A stretch of 32,584 nt of DNA from Candidatus Liptonbacteria bacterium. GTDB taxonomy: Bacteria; Patescibacteriota; Minisyncoccia; UBA6257; 2-01-FULL-56-20. Both the position numbers and the translations under genes were made by a program. Every line of letters begins with the position of its first letter. Position 1 is the first letter of the stretch. The notes beneath the pieces were generated by a model. It was given only the letters and a program-made list of their open reading frames with translations, searched no databases and was not told the origin of the DNA. Shown here piece by piece: positions 16,245-25,795 of the stretch. The stretch is taken from the NCBI GenBank assembly GCA_016204385.1, contig JACQKW010000003.1:1-32584 (forward strand), read 5' to 3'.

Positions 16245-16404
16245 AAAAAATAACCCCTCACCAATTTTGCCGAAGATAAACGAATGAAAGCATGGAAAGA
16301 AAGCAAACGCGATTACCCCATCGGTGCAGAGGTCGAATAGACCTAATCCGCCAACTGGCGGGGAGTGCACTGCCGTAGCATAACAGAGCAAAATTGGTGT
16401 GTGG
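16245..16404 (-). ncRNA. Candidate structured RNA downstream of murC
   Basis: CACCAATTTTGC/GCAAAATTGGTG terminal arms (16259-16270, 16388-16399), internal GTGCA/TGCAC, AGGTC/GACCT and CCGCC/GGCGG hairpins, minus-strand 3' T-run. Confidence 0.5.
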
Positions 16405-16408
16405 GTAT

Positions 16409-17899
16409 TTATCTTAATAGCGAATCAGTATAGTTCACAATATTTCCCGCGCCCATCATGACTATCGTAGCTTTCTGCTTCCGGCTGCCAGCTGCCAGCA
16501 GGGTGGTAAGGGCTTTTTTTAAGTTTTTGGGGTTCGGGAGATAAAAAACCAGTTTCTTGGGATGCTTTTTCTGTATGGCGCGGACAAGCGCTTCGGAGGT
16601 AAAGCGGGGATTGACGTTCACTTTATCGCGGCCGGCGACCTCATAGACAGGCATAATCAATGTGATATCAGCGTCATCAAACGCCGACCGGAACTCTCCG
16701 AAGAGCGCCTGAAGCCGCTTCGCCTGATGCGGCTGATATACACAGACGATTTTTGATTTCGGAAACTTTTCGCGGAACGCTTTGAGAGTGGCTTTGATTT
16801 CGGTGGGATGATGGGCATAGTCGTCGTATACTGGTACTGGCAGAGAGCGTATGGCATATGGCTTATGGTTCCTCCCCCTTTTAGCTATTTGCCCCTTGCT
16901 ATACGCTATATGCCATTCGCCGCGATATTCGAACCTCCGCCACGCGCCGCGGTAGCCGCCCACAACCTTGAGCGCCAATGATTTTTTTACCCCAAAGATT
17001 TTTGTCGCAACCGTGAGCGCTGCGAGCGCATTTGAAACATTATGCTCACCCGGTATTTTAATTATGCTTCTGATTTCCCGCGCCTCTTTCTCGCGCACGC
17101 TGAACCAAAACACGCTTAGCAATTTGCCTGCCCGCCACTCGCCTGCGCTCGAGGCGCTGGCAGGCGGGCGCTTCGCGATACGCGAAATAGGGGAGCGGAG
17201 CGAATAAAGATTCTTGTCGTCGCGGTTCAAAACCAAAAATCCGCGATCTTTCGTCTGTGAGAGAAATTTCAAAAACGTTTTTTTGAGGTCGTTCAAGTTC
17301 TTATAAAAATCCAGGTGCTCGCGATCAATATTGGTCACGACCGATACAAACGGCCGGTAGTTTAAAAAAGCCGCCTTCCATTCATCTGCCTCAAGCACAA
17401 GCCATGGATGCCTTCCGGCATAAAAGTTCTTATTGTCAAGTTCGCGGAGTTTCGTGCCGACGATGATGTTTGGCTCAAAGTTCGCTTTCTTTAGCATCAA
17501 GCCGACGAGGGCTGTGGTCGTACTTTTCCCGTGGCTCCCGGCGACCGCGACGGTTTCATAGCGCGCAGTGAAACGTCCCATCGCCTCGGGATATGAAAGC
17601 GGTTTGATCCCTAGGCGGCGCGCCGCGCGAAGCTCGGGGTTAGATTTTGGAACCGCGGAGCTATAGATGACCATATCGGGAGACGCCCGCCTGCCGGCAG
17701 ACAGGTTCCGGGCCTTATGCGGCCCAATTTTGACTTTTACGCCTTCTTTCTTGAGTTCCCGGGTAATTCCGCTCTCCACTATATCTGACCCTGAAACAGC
17801 CCAATTTTGAGCCATAAACCACCTCGCAAGGGCGCTCATCACAATCCCGCCAATACCTACAAAGTGAACGAGGGGCTTTTTAGAAGACTTATGTGTCAT
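16409..17899 (-). CDS. murC: UDP-N-acetylmuramate--L-alanine ligase
   Basis: VHFVGIGGIVMSALA, VAGSHGKSTTTAL, NIDREHLDFY, DDYAHHPTEI. Confidence 0.95.
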   Translation of the reverse strand: MTHKSSKKPLVHFVGIGGIVMSALARWFMAQNWAVSGSDIVESGITRELKKEGVKVKIGPHKARNLSAGRRASPDMVIYSSAVPKSNPELRAARRLGIKPLSYPEAMGRFTARYETVAVAGSHGKSTTTALVGLMLKKANFEPNIIVGTKLRELDNKNFYAGRHPWLVLEADEWKAAFLNYRPFVSVVTNIDREHLDFYKNLNDLKKTFLKFLSQTKDRGFLVLNRDDKNLYSLRSPISRIAKRPPASASSAGEWRAGKLLSVFWFSVREKEAREIRSIIKIPGEHNVSNALAALTVATKIFGVKKSLALKVVGGYRGAWRRFEYRGEWHIAYSKGQIAKRGRNHKPYAIRSLPVPVYDDYAHHPTEIKATLKAFREKFPKSKIVCVYQPHQAKRLQALFGEFRSAFDDADITLIMPVYEVAGRDKVNVNPRFTSEALVRAIQKKHPKKLVFYLPNPKNLKKALTTLLAAGSRKQKATIVMMGAGNIVNYTDSLLR

Positions 17900-17985
17900 T
17901 CTGGTAATAACGGGGGGTAGAAACGATTTATAGCGGTCATCAAAAACATTATCTGTCGCACATTATGTCTTTTATGACGGATGAT

Positions 17986-18630
17986 TTAAACTCGAAACCG
18001 AAGCGATAATTTCTCAAGATAAGGTATTGGATTCACGTCATCCCCGACGGGCGTAAGGCCGCATCCGTCTTTCTCGTCCATTGAAAATGAATTTTTCATA
18101 AACACCGAAAAATGAAGATGTGGTGCGGTGGCGAGGCCGGTCATGCCGACATGCCCCACGAGCGATCCGCGCGCAATCTCTTCGCCCGCCTTCACCTTCA
18201 TGTCGTTCAAGTGCGCATACAGAAGCACCCGTCCGTCGTTCGCGTTCTTAATTGCGACGAATTTCCCGTACCCGCGCCGTCGGCAGAATATATCCTGATC
18301 TCGCGACGCGATTACCGTGCCGGGCGCGGCAGAATAGACCGGAGCGCCCTTCTTCGCCGCAATATCTATGCCGTTGTGCCGCCGCCCGGGATACCGGTTC
18401 GAAAATCCGGTAATGCCGTACCCCTGCGAAATATAGCTTTTTTTCTTCTCCTGGGTAAAAAAATTGAAATCGATCGCCGCGAGCCCGGAGCCCGAAGAAC
18501 GCGCGATAACAGAGGTGGGCAGAAAATGCCCGTCGAAAAGCGAGGCTCGTATCCAGCCGAGAGATATGAAAACAAAAATCGCGCCAAAAACTATGAGGAA
18601 AAACTGTATGCTCCCGGCTCGGCTTCCCAT
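17986..18630 (-). CDS. M23 family peptidase
   Basis: RRHNGIDIAAKKGAPVYSAAPGTV, LLYAHL, TAPHLHFSVF; likely start MGSRAGSIQFF. Confidence 0.88.
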   Translation of the reverse strand: MGSRAGSIQFFLIVFGAIFVFISLGWIRASLFDGHFLPTSVIARSSGSGLAAIDFNFFTQEKKKSYISQGYGITGFSNRYPGRRHNGIDIAAKKGAPVYSAAPGTVIASRDQDIFCRRRGYGKFVAIKNANDGRVLLYAHLNDMKVKAGEEIARGSLVGHVGMTGLATAPHLHFSVFMKNSFSMDEKDGCGLTPVGDDVNPIPYLEKLSLRFRV

Positions 18631-18640
18631 GCAATTGCAA

Positions 18641-19057
18641 TCAAAGCAACGACGCAAGCCAGCGAAACGGCTTGGTAAGCAGATCGAGAAACCAGAGAAA
18701 AATATTCCCTGCGGCGCCAAGCGCCTGCGAAAAAGGAATACCCGCAACGCGTTCAAACCATTCGTTAAAGCGCTGCCAAAGACTCTCGGCACTCGTTTCT
18801 GTAAAGTCAATTTCTTGCGTCGGTTGGATCACATTGCGATTGATAATTTCATATGCGCTATCGGCAAACTGCAGGAACGGCGGCGGAACGAATTCGCGAA
18901 GCGATTCGTAGACAAGCGCCGTTACTGCGCGGTAATTTCCTTTCGTGCTTGCCTCCGCGCTCCGCGGCCCGGCAAGCAGAAGGGCGCACAGCATAAGAAG
19001 CGCACAGGAACGGCATCCCCTGCGCGCGAGAACGATCGCAAAGAAACGAGTTCCCAT
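18641..19057 (-). CDS. Hypothetical secreted/membrane protein
   Basis: N-terminal signal and C-terminal hydrophobic segment; TATACT box 6 nt upstream of ATG 19057. Confidence 0.65.
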   Translation of the reverse strand: MGTRFFAIVLARRGCRSCALLMLCALLLAGPRSAEASTKGNYRAVTALVYESLREFVPPPFLQFADSAYEIINRNVIQPTQEIDFTETSAESLWQRFNEWFERVAGIPFSQALGAAGNIFLWFLDLLTKPFRWLASLL

Positions 19058-19087
19058 GCACATAGTATAGTCCTTACGCGCCCTCGA

Positions 19088-20419
19088 TTAAAGATAGCGC
19101 TCCGGATTCAAATCTCCGCCAAACGGCATGGTGCCGCACACGCGGCTCGGTCCCATATAGAACGTGGGCTGCGCAAACACCGTAAAGTGAAGGTGCGCCC
19201 CCGTCGCGTAACCGGTGCTCCCGGAATATCCGATAAGCTGTCCGCGGGTCACTTCTTCGCCCACGCGTACCGCCTGCCGCGAAAGATGCGCATAGAGGGT
19301 CGTGAGATTATTGTTGTGGTTGATGACAATGAATTTACCGTACGCTCCGCGGTAGCAACCCTTAAACGAGTCCTGATCCCCCACCGCGGCCACGCGCCCT
19401 GATTCCGCTGCAACGATTGGCGTTCCGAGCGGAGCACGGAAGTCGGTGCCGTTGTGCCATTTCCCCGGATAGGCGGTCTGCGCAAATTTCGTGCTCCCGT
19501 ATTTCTGGGTGACCAAGGGCGGATCCACAGGAAGTGCAAGCACCCCCGGACGCGCAGCCGGAAGGAGGCTGGGGTCAATCTTCGTCCGCAGTTCCGCGTC
19601 AAGACTTTCAATTTCTTCCGCGATTTCCTGCTGAAGCTTTTGGAGCTCTGCAACCTGCTTTGCATACTCGCTCTCTTTGCTTTTTGTCTCGGTAAGCAGC
19701 ACCTGCCTCGTTCTCGTCTGGTCCTGCACGATGGAAGTCCTGTTCTCTAAATTCTTGCGGTGGCGGGTTACCGCGTCCTTCTTCACGCTCGCATCATCCA
19801 ATTTTTCCGCAAGTTCCCCCTGAAGCGTCCGCAGGCTCCCGATATCCACGGCAAGCTGGGTGTTGAGATCGCTCAAGGCCTGCGCTTCAAGAACGCCGTC
19901 GGCAAGGCTTTCGTTCCTCAAAAACACGATGAGCGGACTCACGTCGCTCGACCTCTGAAGCAGGCGAAACACCTGTACGATTGCGGAACGCTTGCTTTTC
20001 GTTGCTGATTCGATATCCGAGATATCGAACGAAAGTGCGCGAAGCTCGAGTCCGAGTTTCGAAATGCTCACCTCATCCGCGCGGATGTTTAATTTGAGCT
20101 GATTCGTCGCATATTCAAGACGTTGCAATTCGTTCTGAAGGCTTACTCGTTCGCCCTTTGTCGTATCAAGGCTTTTTTGGGTCCTCTCGAGCTCCTCGTT
20201 TATCCTCTCGAGCTCCCTCGCACGCGCTTCGATCTGCCCTTTGAGCGTTTCCTGTACGAGGGGTTCGCTTGAAGTGGAGTGATTAAGCTGCCCTTCTCCG
20301 CTTTGCGCATCCACCGGGGGTTCCGCGCCAAACACCGCCGGGGCCAAGGTAAGGGTGAGCACACAGAATAAAAAAGCTGAAACTAATTTTTTAGCCGCTT
20401 TGTGCATGTCGTTGCGCAA
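19088..20419 (-). CDS. EnvC-like murein hydrolase activator, coiled coil plus M23 peptidase
   Basis: Long coiled coil; KWHNGTDFRAPLGTPIVAAESG, LYAHLS, GAHLHFTVF. Confidence 0.9.
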   Translation of the reverse strand: MRNDMHKAAKKLVSAFLFCVLTLTLAPAVFGAEPPVDAQSGEGQLNHSTSSEPLVQETLKGQIEARARELERINEELERTQKSLDTTKGERVSLQNELQRLEYATNQLKLNIRADEVSISKLGLELRALSFDISDIESATKSKRSAIVQVFRLLQRSSDVSPLIVFLRNESLADGVLEAQALSDLNTQLAVDIGSLRTLQGELAEKLDDASVKKDAVTRHRKNLENRTSIVQDQTRTRQVLLTETKSKESEYAKQVAELQKLQQEIAEEIESLDAELRTKIDPSLLPAARPGVLALPVDPPLVTQKYGSTKFAQTAYPGKWHNGTDFRAPLGTPIVAAESGRVAAVGDQDSFKGCYRGAYGKFIVINHNNNLTTLYAHLSRQAVRVGEEVTRGQLIGYSGSTGYATGAHLHFTVFAQPTFYMGPSRVCGTMPFGGDLNPERYL

Positions 20420-20427
20420 GGGTCAGT

Positions 20428-21918
20428 TTAGGCGATTTTTTCAAGTTTCTCAATCGCAAGCCGCACCCGCGCGGCGCTCTCCGCACATCCCAATACTCCA
20501 ATGATCTCATAGGGGTCCGGCGAGGCGGCTTTTCCGGAAAGCGCCACGCGGAGGGGCCAGAGCACGCTGCCATTCCCCTCGCGTTTCGTAATGGGCGCGA
20601 GGGCTTTCTCAAGCGCCGCGCGGTCGCACGGCGCGGTCGCCGCATTCATTTCGAGAATCACAAGAAGTTCCTTGAGAATCGCGGCAGTTTTTTTTCGAGG
20701 ATCTTTCTGCCAGAGAAGAAGCGCGCTCTCGTACCCGGGCAATTCGACAAAGAACGACGCGAGCTCAAAGAAATCCGCGAGCGTCTTCATGCGCTGTTTT
20801 TCGACCGAGAGTATCTTCAAAAGCCTCGCCTTCTCTACGCGCATTTCCCGTATTCGTTTCTCAAACTCGGGGTTTTCGAGCATCGCCTCAAGGATCGCGG
20901 CGTCGCTCATGGCGTGGAGGCGCTCTGCGTTCATCCATTCCAGCTTTTCTCCGTCAAAGATCGCGCCGCTTTTTTGGATACGCTTGAGGTCAAATGCGCT
21001 CACCAGTTCCTCGCGCGAGAGAATCTCGCGGTTATCTTTCGGATGCCAGCCAAGCAGGGCGAGAAAATTCACCATTGCATCGGGCAGGAACCCTTTTTCC
21101 CGATATGCAAGAAGCGAAGTCTCCGCGTATCGCTTTGACAGCTTACTCCTGTCAGAGCCGAGGATAAGCGGCACATGGGCATACGCGAGCTCGCGAAACT
21201 TGAGCGCGCTCTGCAGTAAGATTTGCTTCGGCGTATTGGGCAGATGATCCTCGCCGCGGATCACGTGCGTGATGCTCATCAGTTCATCGTCAACCACCAC
21301 CGCGAAATTATAGAGCGGAGAATCTTCGCCCTTCGCGATGATGAAATCCCCGAAAAGCGCGGCGTCGAAGCTCACGTTCCCCCGGATCAAGTCACGGAAC
21401 TCGACGCGTATCTCCGGCGTCCGAAAACGGATTGCCTGGGGTGCGCGGCCTTCGGGCGGAGATTCGAGCGCCCGGCAATGCCCGTTGTATCGCGGCGGAA
21501 GCCCCTCTGCAAGCATGCTCTCACGCTGCGCTTCGATTTCTTCTTTCGTACAATAGCATACGTAGGCGTTGTGCGATTCAAGAAGCGCCCGGAGGTACAT
21601 GCGATATTTCTTTTTCCGTTCGCTTTGCCGGTACGGGCCGTGCTTCCCCTTTTCCCGGTGACGTTTCCCCTTCTCGTCCTTCCAATCCGGACCTTCGTCC
21701 CACGAAAGCCCAAGCCAAGAGAGCCCCTGCATGAGATTATCCTCATATTCGGGCTTTGATCGCGCCGCATCGGTATCCTCCATGCGCACCACGAACGTTC
21801 CAGTGTGCTGGCGCGCAAAAAGCCAATTAAAAAGCGCGGTTCTCGCGGTGCCAAAATGAAACGCGCCCGTGGGGCTCGGCGCGAGGCGAACCCGAATTTT
21901 TTCTTTTGCTCCTCTCAT
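20428..21918 (-). CDS. gltX: Glutamyl-tRNA synthetase
   Basis: VRLAPSPTGAFHFGTARTALFNWLFA, SDRSKLSKR. Confidence 0.95.
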   Translation of the reverse strand: MRGAKEKIRVRLAPSPTGAFHFGTARTALFNWLFARQHTGTFVVRMEDTDAARSKPEYEDNLMQGLSWLGLSWDEGPDWKDEKGKRHREKGKHGPYRQSERKKKYRMYLRALLESHNAYVCYCTKEEIEAQRESMLAEGLPPRYNGHCRALESPPEGRAPQAIRFRTPEIRVEFRDLIRGNVSFDAALFGDFIIAKGEDSPLYNFAVVVDDELMSITHVIRGEDHLPNTPKQILLQSALKFRELAYAHVPLILGSDRSKLSKRYAETSLLAYREKGFLPDAMVNFLALLGWHPKDNREILSREELVSAFDLKRIQKSGAIFDGEKLEWMNAERLHAMSDAAILEAMLENPEFEKRIREMRVEKARLLKILSVEKQRMKTLADFFELASFFVELPGYESALLLWQKDPRKKTAAILKELLVILEMNAATAPCDRAALEKALAPITKREGNGSVLWPLRVALSGKAASPDPYEIIGVLGCAESAARVRLAIEKLEKIA

Positions 21919-21928
21919 ATTCCGGCTT

Positions 21929-23128
21929 TTATTTTACCACAGGGCCGCTGCTCGGTTCTCCGGGCTCGCGCCCCCGAAAGCGCAGGAGTTCCTCTGCAAT
22001 TTTCCGTGCGGCATCGGGGCGAAAAAAACTCTCGGACGCGCGGTGCATCCGCTCCCACGCCCCGGGATTTTGGAGTATCGCGCGGATCTGATTTCTTACA
22101 ATCCCCATCATGAGGTTTTTCTCCTCAATCACGATTGCCGCGCCGCAGGCGGCGTATTCATACGCATTCCTGCGCTGATGGTCATTTGCGGATTCGGAAA
22201 GCGGCACGAGGATCGCGGGTTTCCCGAACGCGGCCGCCTCAAAAATACTCCCGCTTCCGGCGCGCGCGAGAATGAGGTCCGCGGCGCTCAACGCAAGCGG
22301 CATATCGTCCTCGAGGAAAGGCGCGGCGCGATACGCGGATTCACGCTCCATAAATCCGGTGTCCTTGAGCGCCGCGGTGGCAAGCATATTCACTTCATCG
22401 AAATGCGCGCGCCCGGTTTGGTGCAACACCTGCGCTTCGCGAAGCAATTCTCCGAGATTTAAAATCACAAATTCATTGAGGCGCGTTGAACCCTGCGACC
22501 CCCCGAGCACAAGGAGCAGGGCAGTGCGGGGAGAAAAGCCGAGCTGTTGTTTCGCCTCTTCCGGCTCGATGCGCTTTGAAAGAAGCGCGCGCCGCACGGG
22601 ATTTCCCGCGTGGATCACTCGCGTTCTCTTAAAATATTCCATTGTGGATTCGAAGCTCACGAGAACCGTCTTTGCCACGCGGCTCGAGAGCGCATTCGTG
22701 AGGCCGGGAAATACGTCGGATTCGTGGATTACCACGGGGACGCGAAATACCCACGCCGCACAGACCACCCAAAGCGCGCCGGCGCCCCCTTTCGAGAACA
22801 CCGCGTCGGGCATAAGGCGGAACACATGAAAAAATGTTTGCGCGAACCCGATCACCATTTTCGGCGCGTCGAGGGCGGTAAGGAGCGAAAAATATCTCCG
22901 CAGCTTCCCCGTGACGACTCCGACCGTGCGCACCCCTGCGCCCGCAATCACGTTCCGGTATTCGTCGTCCGGACCGATATAAAACAGCTCAAGCGAAACG
23001 TTCGCGGCTGCCGCCGCGTCTTGGAGGCCCTCGACCGCGGCAAGCAGCGGATAGACGTGTCCCCCGCTCCCGCCTCCCGTGATGAGTACGCGGAAGGGGG
23101 CTATTCCGCCGCCCGTCGCTTGATTCAT
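21929..23128 (-). CDS. murG: UDP-GlcNAc:undecaprenyl-PP-MurNAc-pentapeptide GlcNAc transferase
   Basis: VLITGGGSGGHVYPLLAA, VLGGSQGS, LARAGSGSIFEAAAFGKPAILVPL. Confidence 0.95.
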   Translation of the reverse strand: MNQATGGGIAPFRVLITGGGSGGHVYPLLAAVEGLQDAAAAANVSLELFYIGPDDEYRNVIAGAGVRTVGVVTGKLRRYFSLLTALDAPKMVIGFAQTFFHVFRLMPDAVFSKGGAGALWVVCAAWVFRVPVVIHESDVFPGLTNALSSRVAKTVLVSFESTMEYFKRTRVIHAGNPVRRALLSKRIEPEEAKQQLGFSPRTALLLVLGGSQGSTRLNEFVILNLGELLREAQVLHQTGRAHFDEVNMLATAALKDTGFMERESAYRAAPFLEDDMPLALSAADLILARAGSGSIFEAAAFGKPAILVPLSESANDHQRRNAYEYAACGAAIVIEEKNLMMGIVRNQIRAILQNPGAWERMHRASESFFRPDAARKIAEELLRFRGREPGEPSSGPVVK

Positions 23129-24237
23129 GTATACTTCGAGATATTTGCGACGATTCCGGACATTACGAGAAATACGGTGAGCGCGGTTCCGCCGTAACTT
23201 ATAAACGGCAGCGGCACGCCGGTCAAGGGAATGATCCCTGATATTGCCGCCATGTTAAAAAAAGCCTGGAGCCCTATGATGCTCCCGAATCCGACGAGGA
23301 TAAATTTTCCGAAACGCTCACGGAAGTCCTTTGCAATCCACAGTATCCGAATAGAAAGATAGCCGAAAAGAGCGACGAGCGCCCCCGCGCCCACAAATCC
23401 AAGTTCGGAACCTATGACGGCGAAAATGGAATCGTTGATCGACGCGGGAAGCCTCCGCACCTTCGCGAGCGATTCTCCGTACCCCAATCCCCAAAGGCCC
23501 CCCGAACCAAGCGTGATGAGCGCCTCGCGCAAGTGGTACCCTTTGTCATTCAAATTGCGTTCCGATTCCCAAAAAGAAGAAATCCGATCACGGCGATAGC
23601 CGGTAGAGAGCACGAGGATGCCGAGCGCGAGAAGCCCCACCCCGATGGTGACGAGAATATACCTCCACTTTGCGCCGCTTAAAAAATACACCGCCATGCC
23701 GGAGGTGATGAGGATTACCACGGTGCTCGTTGCGGGCTGAAATACCAGCGTGCCCGCAACGATCCCGCTTACCACAAGAAACGGGATAAAGCCCTCGATC
23801 AGGTTCTTCTCTCTGCTCTTCCTCGGATTACTGAGCCACGCGGCGAGATAGATGATATAGGTAACTTTCAAAAACTCCGCGGGTTGAAACGTAAGGGGTC
23901 CGAGCGAAAGCCATCTCCCCGCTCCCCCGGCAACGTAACCAAAGCTCGTGAATACGAGCGCAAGCAGCGCAAGACTCATAAGGAGAAGCGGGAGCGCAAA
24001 GCGCTTGTACGCCTTATAGGGCGTAAAGAACGCGAGAAAGAAACCGAGAAGACCGGGCAGGACGCCCTTCAAGAGCTGCTGTTTGAGGTAATAGTAGGAA
24101 TCATTAAAACGTATTTTCCCGAGTTCGGATGATGCGCTTGCGAGCATTGCGAGTCCGAACACCACGAGGAGCGCCACGATCGCAATGATGACATACTCGG
24201 GGCGATGGCCCCTTTTTATCGTCGCCTCAATACCCAT
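23125..24237 (-). CDS. ftsW: FtsW/RodA/SpoVE family glycosyltransferase
   Basis: Polytopic; LTFQPAEFLKVTYIIYLA, ISGIIPLTGVPLPFISYGGTAL; 4-nt overlap with murG. Confidence 0.92.
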   Translation of the reverse strand: MGIEATIKRGHRPEYVIIAIVALLVVFGLAMLASASSELGKIRFNDSYYYLKQQLLKGVLPGLLGFFLAFFTPYKAYKRFALPLLLMSLALLALVFTSFGYVAGGAGRWLSLGPLTFQPAEFLKVTYIIYLAAWLSNPRKSREKNLIEGFIPFLVVSGIVAGTLVFQPATSTVVILITSGMAVYFLSGAKWRYILVTIGVGLLALGILVLSTGYRRDRISSFWESERNLNDKGYHLREALITLGSGGLWGLGYGESLAKVRRLPASINDSIFAVIGSELGFVGAGALVALFGYLSIRILWIAKDFRERFGKFILVGFGSIIGLQAFFNMAAISGIIPLTGVPLPFISYGGTALTVFLVMSGIVANISKYT

Positions 24238-25735
24238 GATGCCGAAGCGGGCGCCCCGCGAGAATAGTTTGAACCGTGCCGTCCTTGAACGCCACGCGGC
24301 CGTTCACCACGGTAAATTTAACGTGTCCCTCATCGGTAAAGCATGCGAGGTCGGCGTAATTCCCCTCCCGAATCTCTCCGCGATCGCGGAGATTGAACTT
24401 TCTTGCGGGCTCTTGCGTCACTTTCTTTATCGCATCCTCAAGCGGCATGAGCTTCTCCTTGAGCACCAGGGAAAGGAATTTGGGGAACGTCGAAACTGCG
24501 CGTTCGAGTTTTTCCTCCTTCCGCGCATCGCTCAAACTCGCGGCATTCGAGGACACGAACGACCTCTTGCTTAGAAGTCCTCTCGTAATCAGCGCGGGGT
24601 TGATGTTCTTGTAAAATATTGATGCGCGAAGGCTGGTCGAAACCATGAGGCGCATGAGCGTCTCCTGCGGATCTCGAAGCCCGTAGATGTCCATCATCTC
24701 TCGGAGCGACCTGCCCGAGAGCGTGAGGTCGCCCGAGGCCCACGCAATCACAAAACCGTGAGGATCGACTTTGGGAAGCTCTTTCACGATCCGCGGCTGA
24801 AGCCACGAATCTTTCACGTTGCTCATCATCACCTCGATTCCGCCGTTCTGCACCCAGAGCGGAAGGAACGCGTAGAGCGGAATGACGCTCGTATCGAACG
24901 GGTAGAGATCGAAGTGGAAATCCGCGTCGCGCGGGAGCGATTCGATCCGATCGAGCGCGGCTTCGTATTCCTTCTCAAAGCCCTTGAGCGGTAAAAGATG
25001 GCTCACGACCACGCGCGCGCCCGTTTCGTTCGCGATCTTTATCGTCTCCTCAATGGAATCGCCGAGCCCCTCCCCGGTGTTTCTCAAGTGAGTCGCGTAC
25101 ACCGCCCCGTACTCGTGTACGATCTTCGCAAGAAACTTTATCTCGGCATACGGCGTCTGTCGGCTATGCACGTACCCCAATCCGGTTGAAAACCCCGCCG
25201 CGCCCTCTTTGAGGGCGCGGCGAAGCGTTTCGCCGAACACCACGAGTTCATTGGAGGTGAGATCCCGCATCGCCTCCCCCAACATTGCGCGCCGCACCGT
25301 CGAATGCCCGATGAGCGTCATAAAATTCACTCCGAGCTGCCGTTTCTCGATGAGCGAAAAGAATTCTTCGAGCGTATGCCAGCCGACATTCATATTCCGC
25401 ACATCCGTCCATTTCTGTATCGATTCCAAACTGCCGTAGAGGAGCGGCGCAAGCGACGCGCCGCAATTTCCCCCCACGATGGTCGTCACTCCCTGCCGAA
25501 GAAAATCTTCCTGGCCCGGATGGTCAAAAATCGAAAGATAGTGGTCGGAGTCGGTGTTTACGTCAATGAAGCCGGGGCTTAGATACGCTCCTTCGCCAGA
25601 GAGCACCTCGTCCGTTTTTTTATCTCCAAAACTCCCGATTGCGGAAATTTTATCCCCGTTCACGTATACGTCCGCGACCTCCGGCAGATTTTTTCCGCCT
25701 CCGATCACACGGACATTCGTAATAAGGAGCGTCAT
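24227..25735 (-). CDS. N-acyl-D-amino-acid deacylase-like amidohydrolase
   Basis: PGFIDVNTDSDHYL, TTIVGGNCGASLAPL, YATHLRNTGE, VVSHLLPL. Confidence 0.82.
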   Translation of the reverse strand: MTLLITNVRVIGGGKNLPEVADVYVNGDKISAIGSFGDKKTDEVLSGEGAYLSPGFIDVNTDSDHYLSIFDHPGQEDFLRQGVTTIVGGNCGASLAPLLYGSLESIQKWTDVRNMNVGWHTLEEFFSLIEKRQLGVNFMTLIGHSTVRRAMLGEAMRDLTSNELVVFGETLRRALKEGAAGFSTGLGYVHSRQTPYAEIKFLAKIVHEYGAVYATHLRNTGEGLGDSIEETIKIANETGARVVVSHLLPLKGFEKEYEAALDRIESLPRDADFHFDLYPFDTSVIPLYAFLPLWVQNGGIEVMMSNVKDSWLQPRIVKELPKVDPHGFVIAWASGDLTLSGRSLREMMDIYGLRDPQETLMRLMVSTSLRASIFYKNINPALITRGLLSKRSFVSSNAASLSDARKEEKLERAVSTFPKFLSLVLKEKLMPLEDAIKKVTQEPARKFNLRDRGEIREGNYADLACFTDEGHVKFTVVNGRVAFKDGTVQTILAGRPLRHHGY

Positions 25736-25742
25736 TCCTTCT

Positions 25743-25748
25743 ATTATA
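25743..25748 (-). promoter_or_regulatory. -10-like box TATAAT for the amidohydrolase gene (leaderless spacing)
   Basis: TATAAT-AGAAGGA-ATGACG on minus strand. Confidence 0.4.
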
Positions 25749-25795
25749 GAGGATATTCCCGCGACTAAAAAATCGTATGTGTGAGAGAGCGGCGG

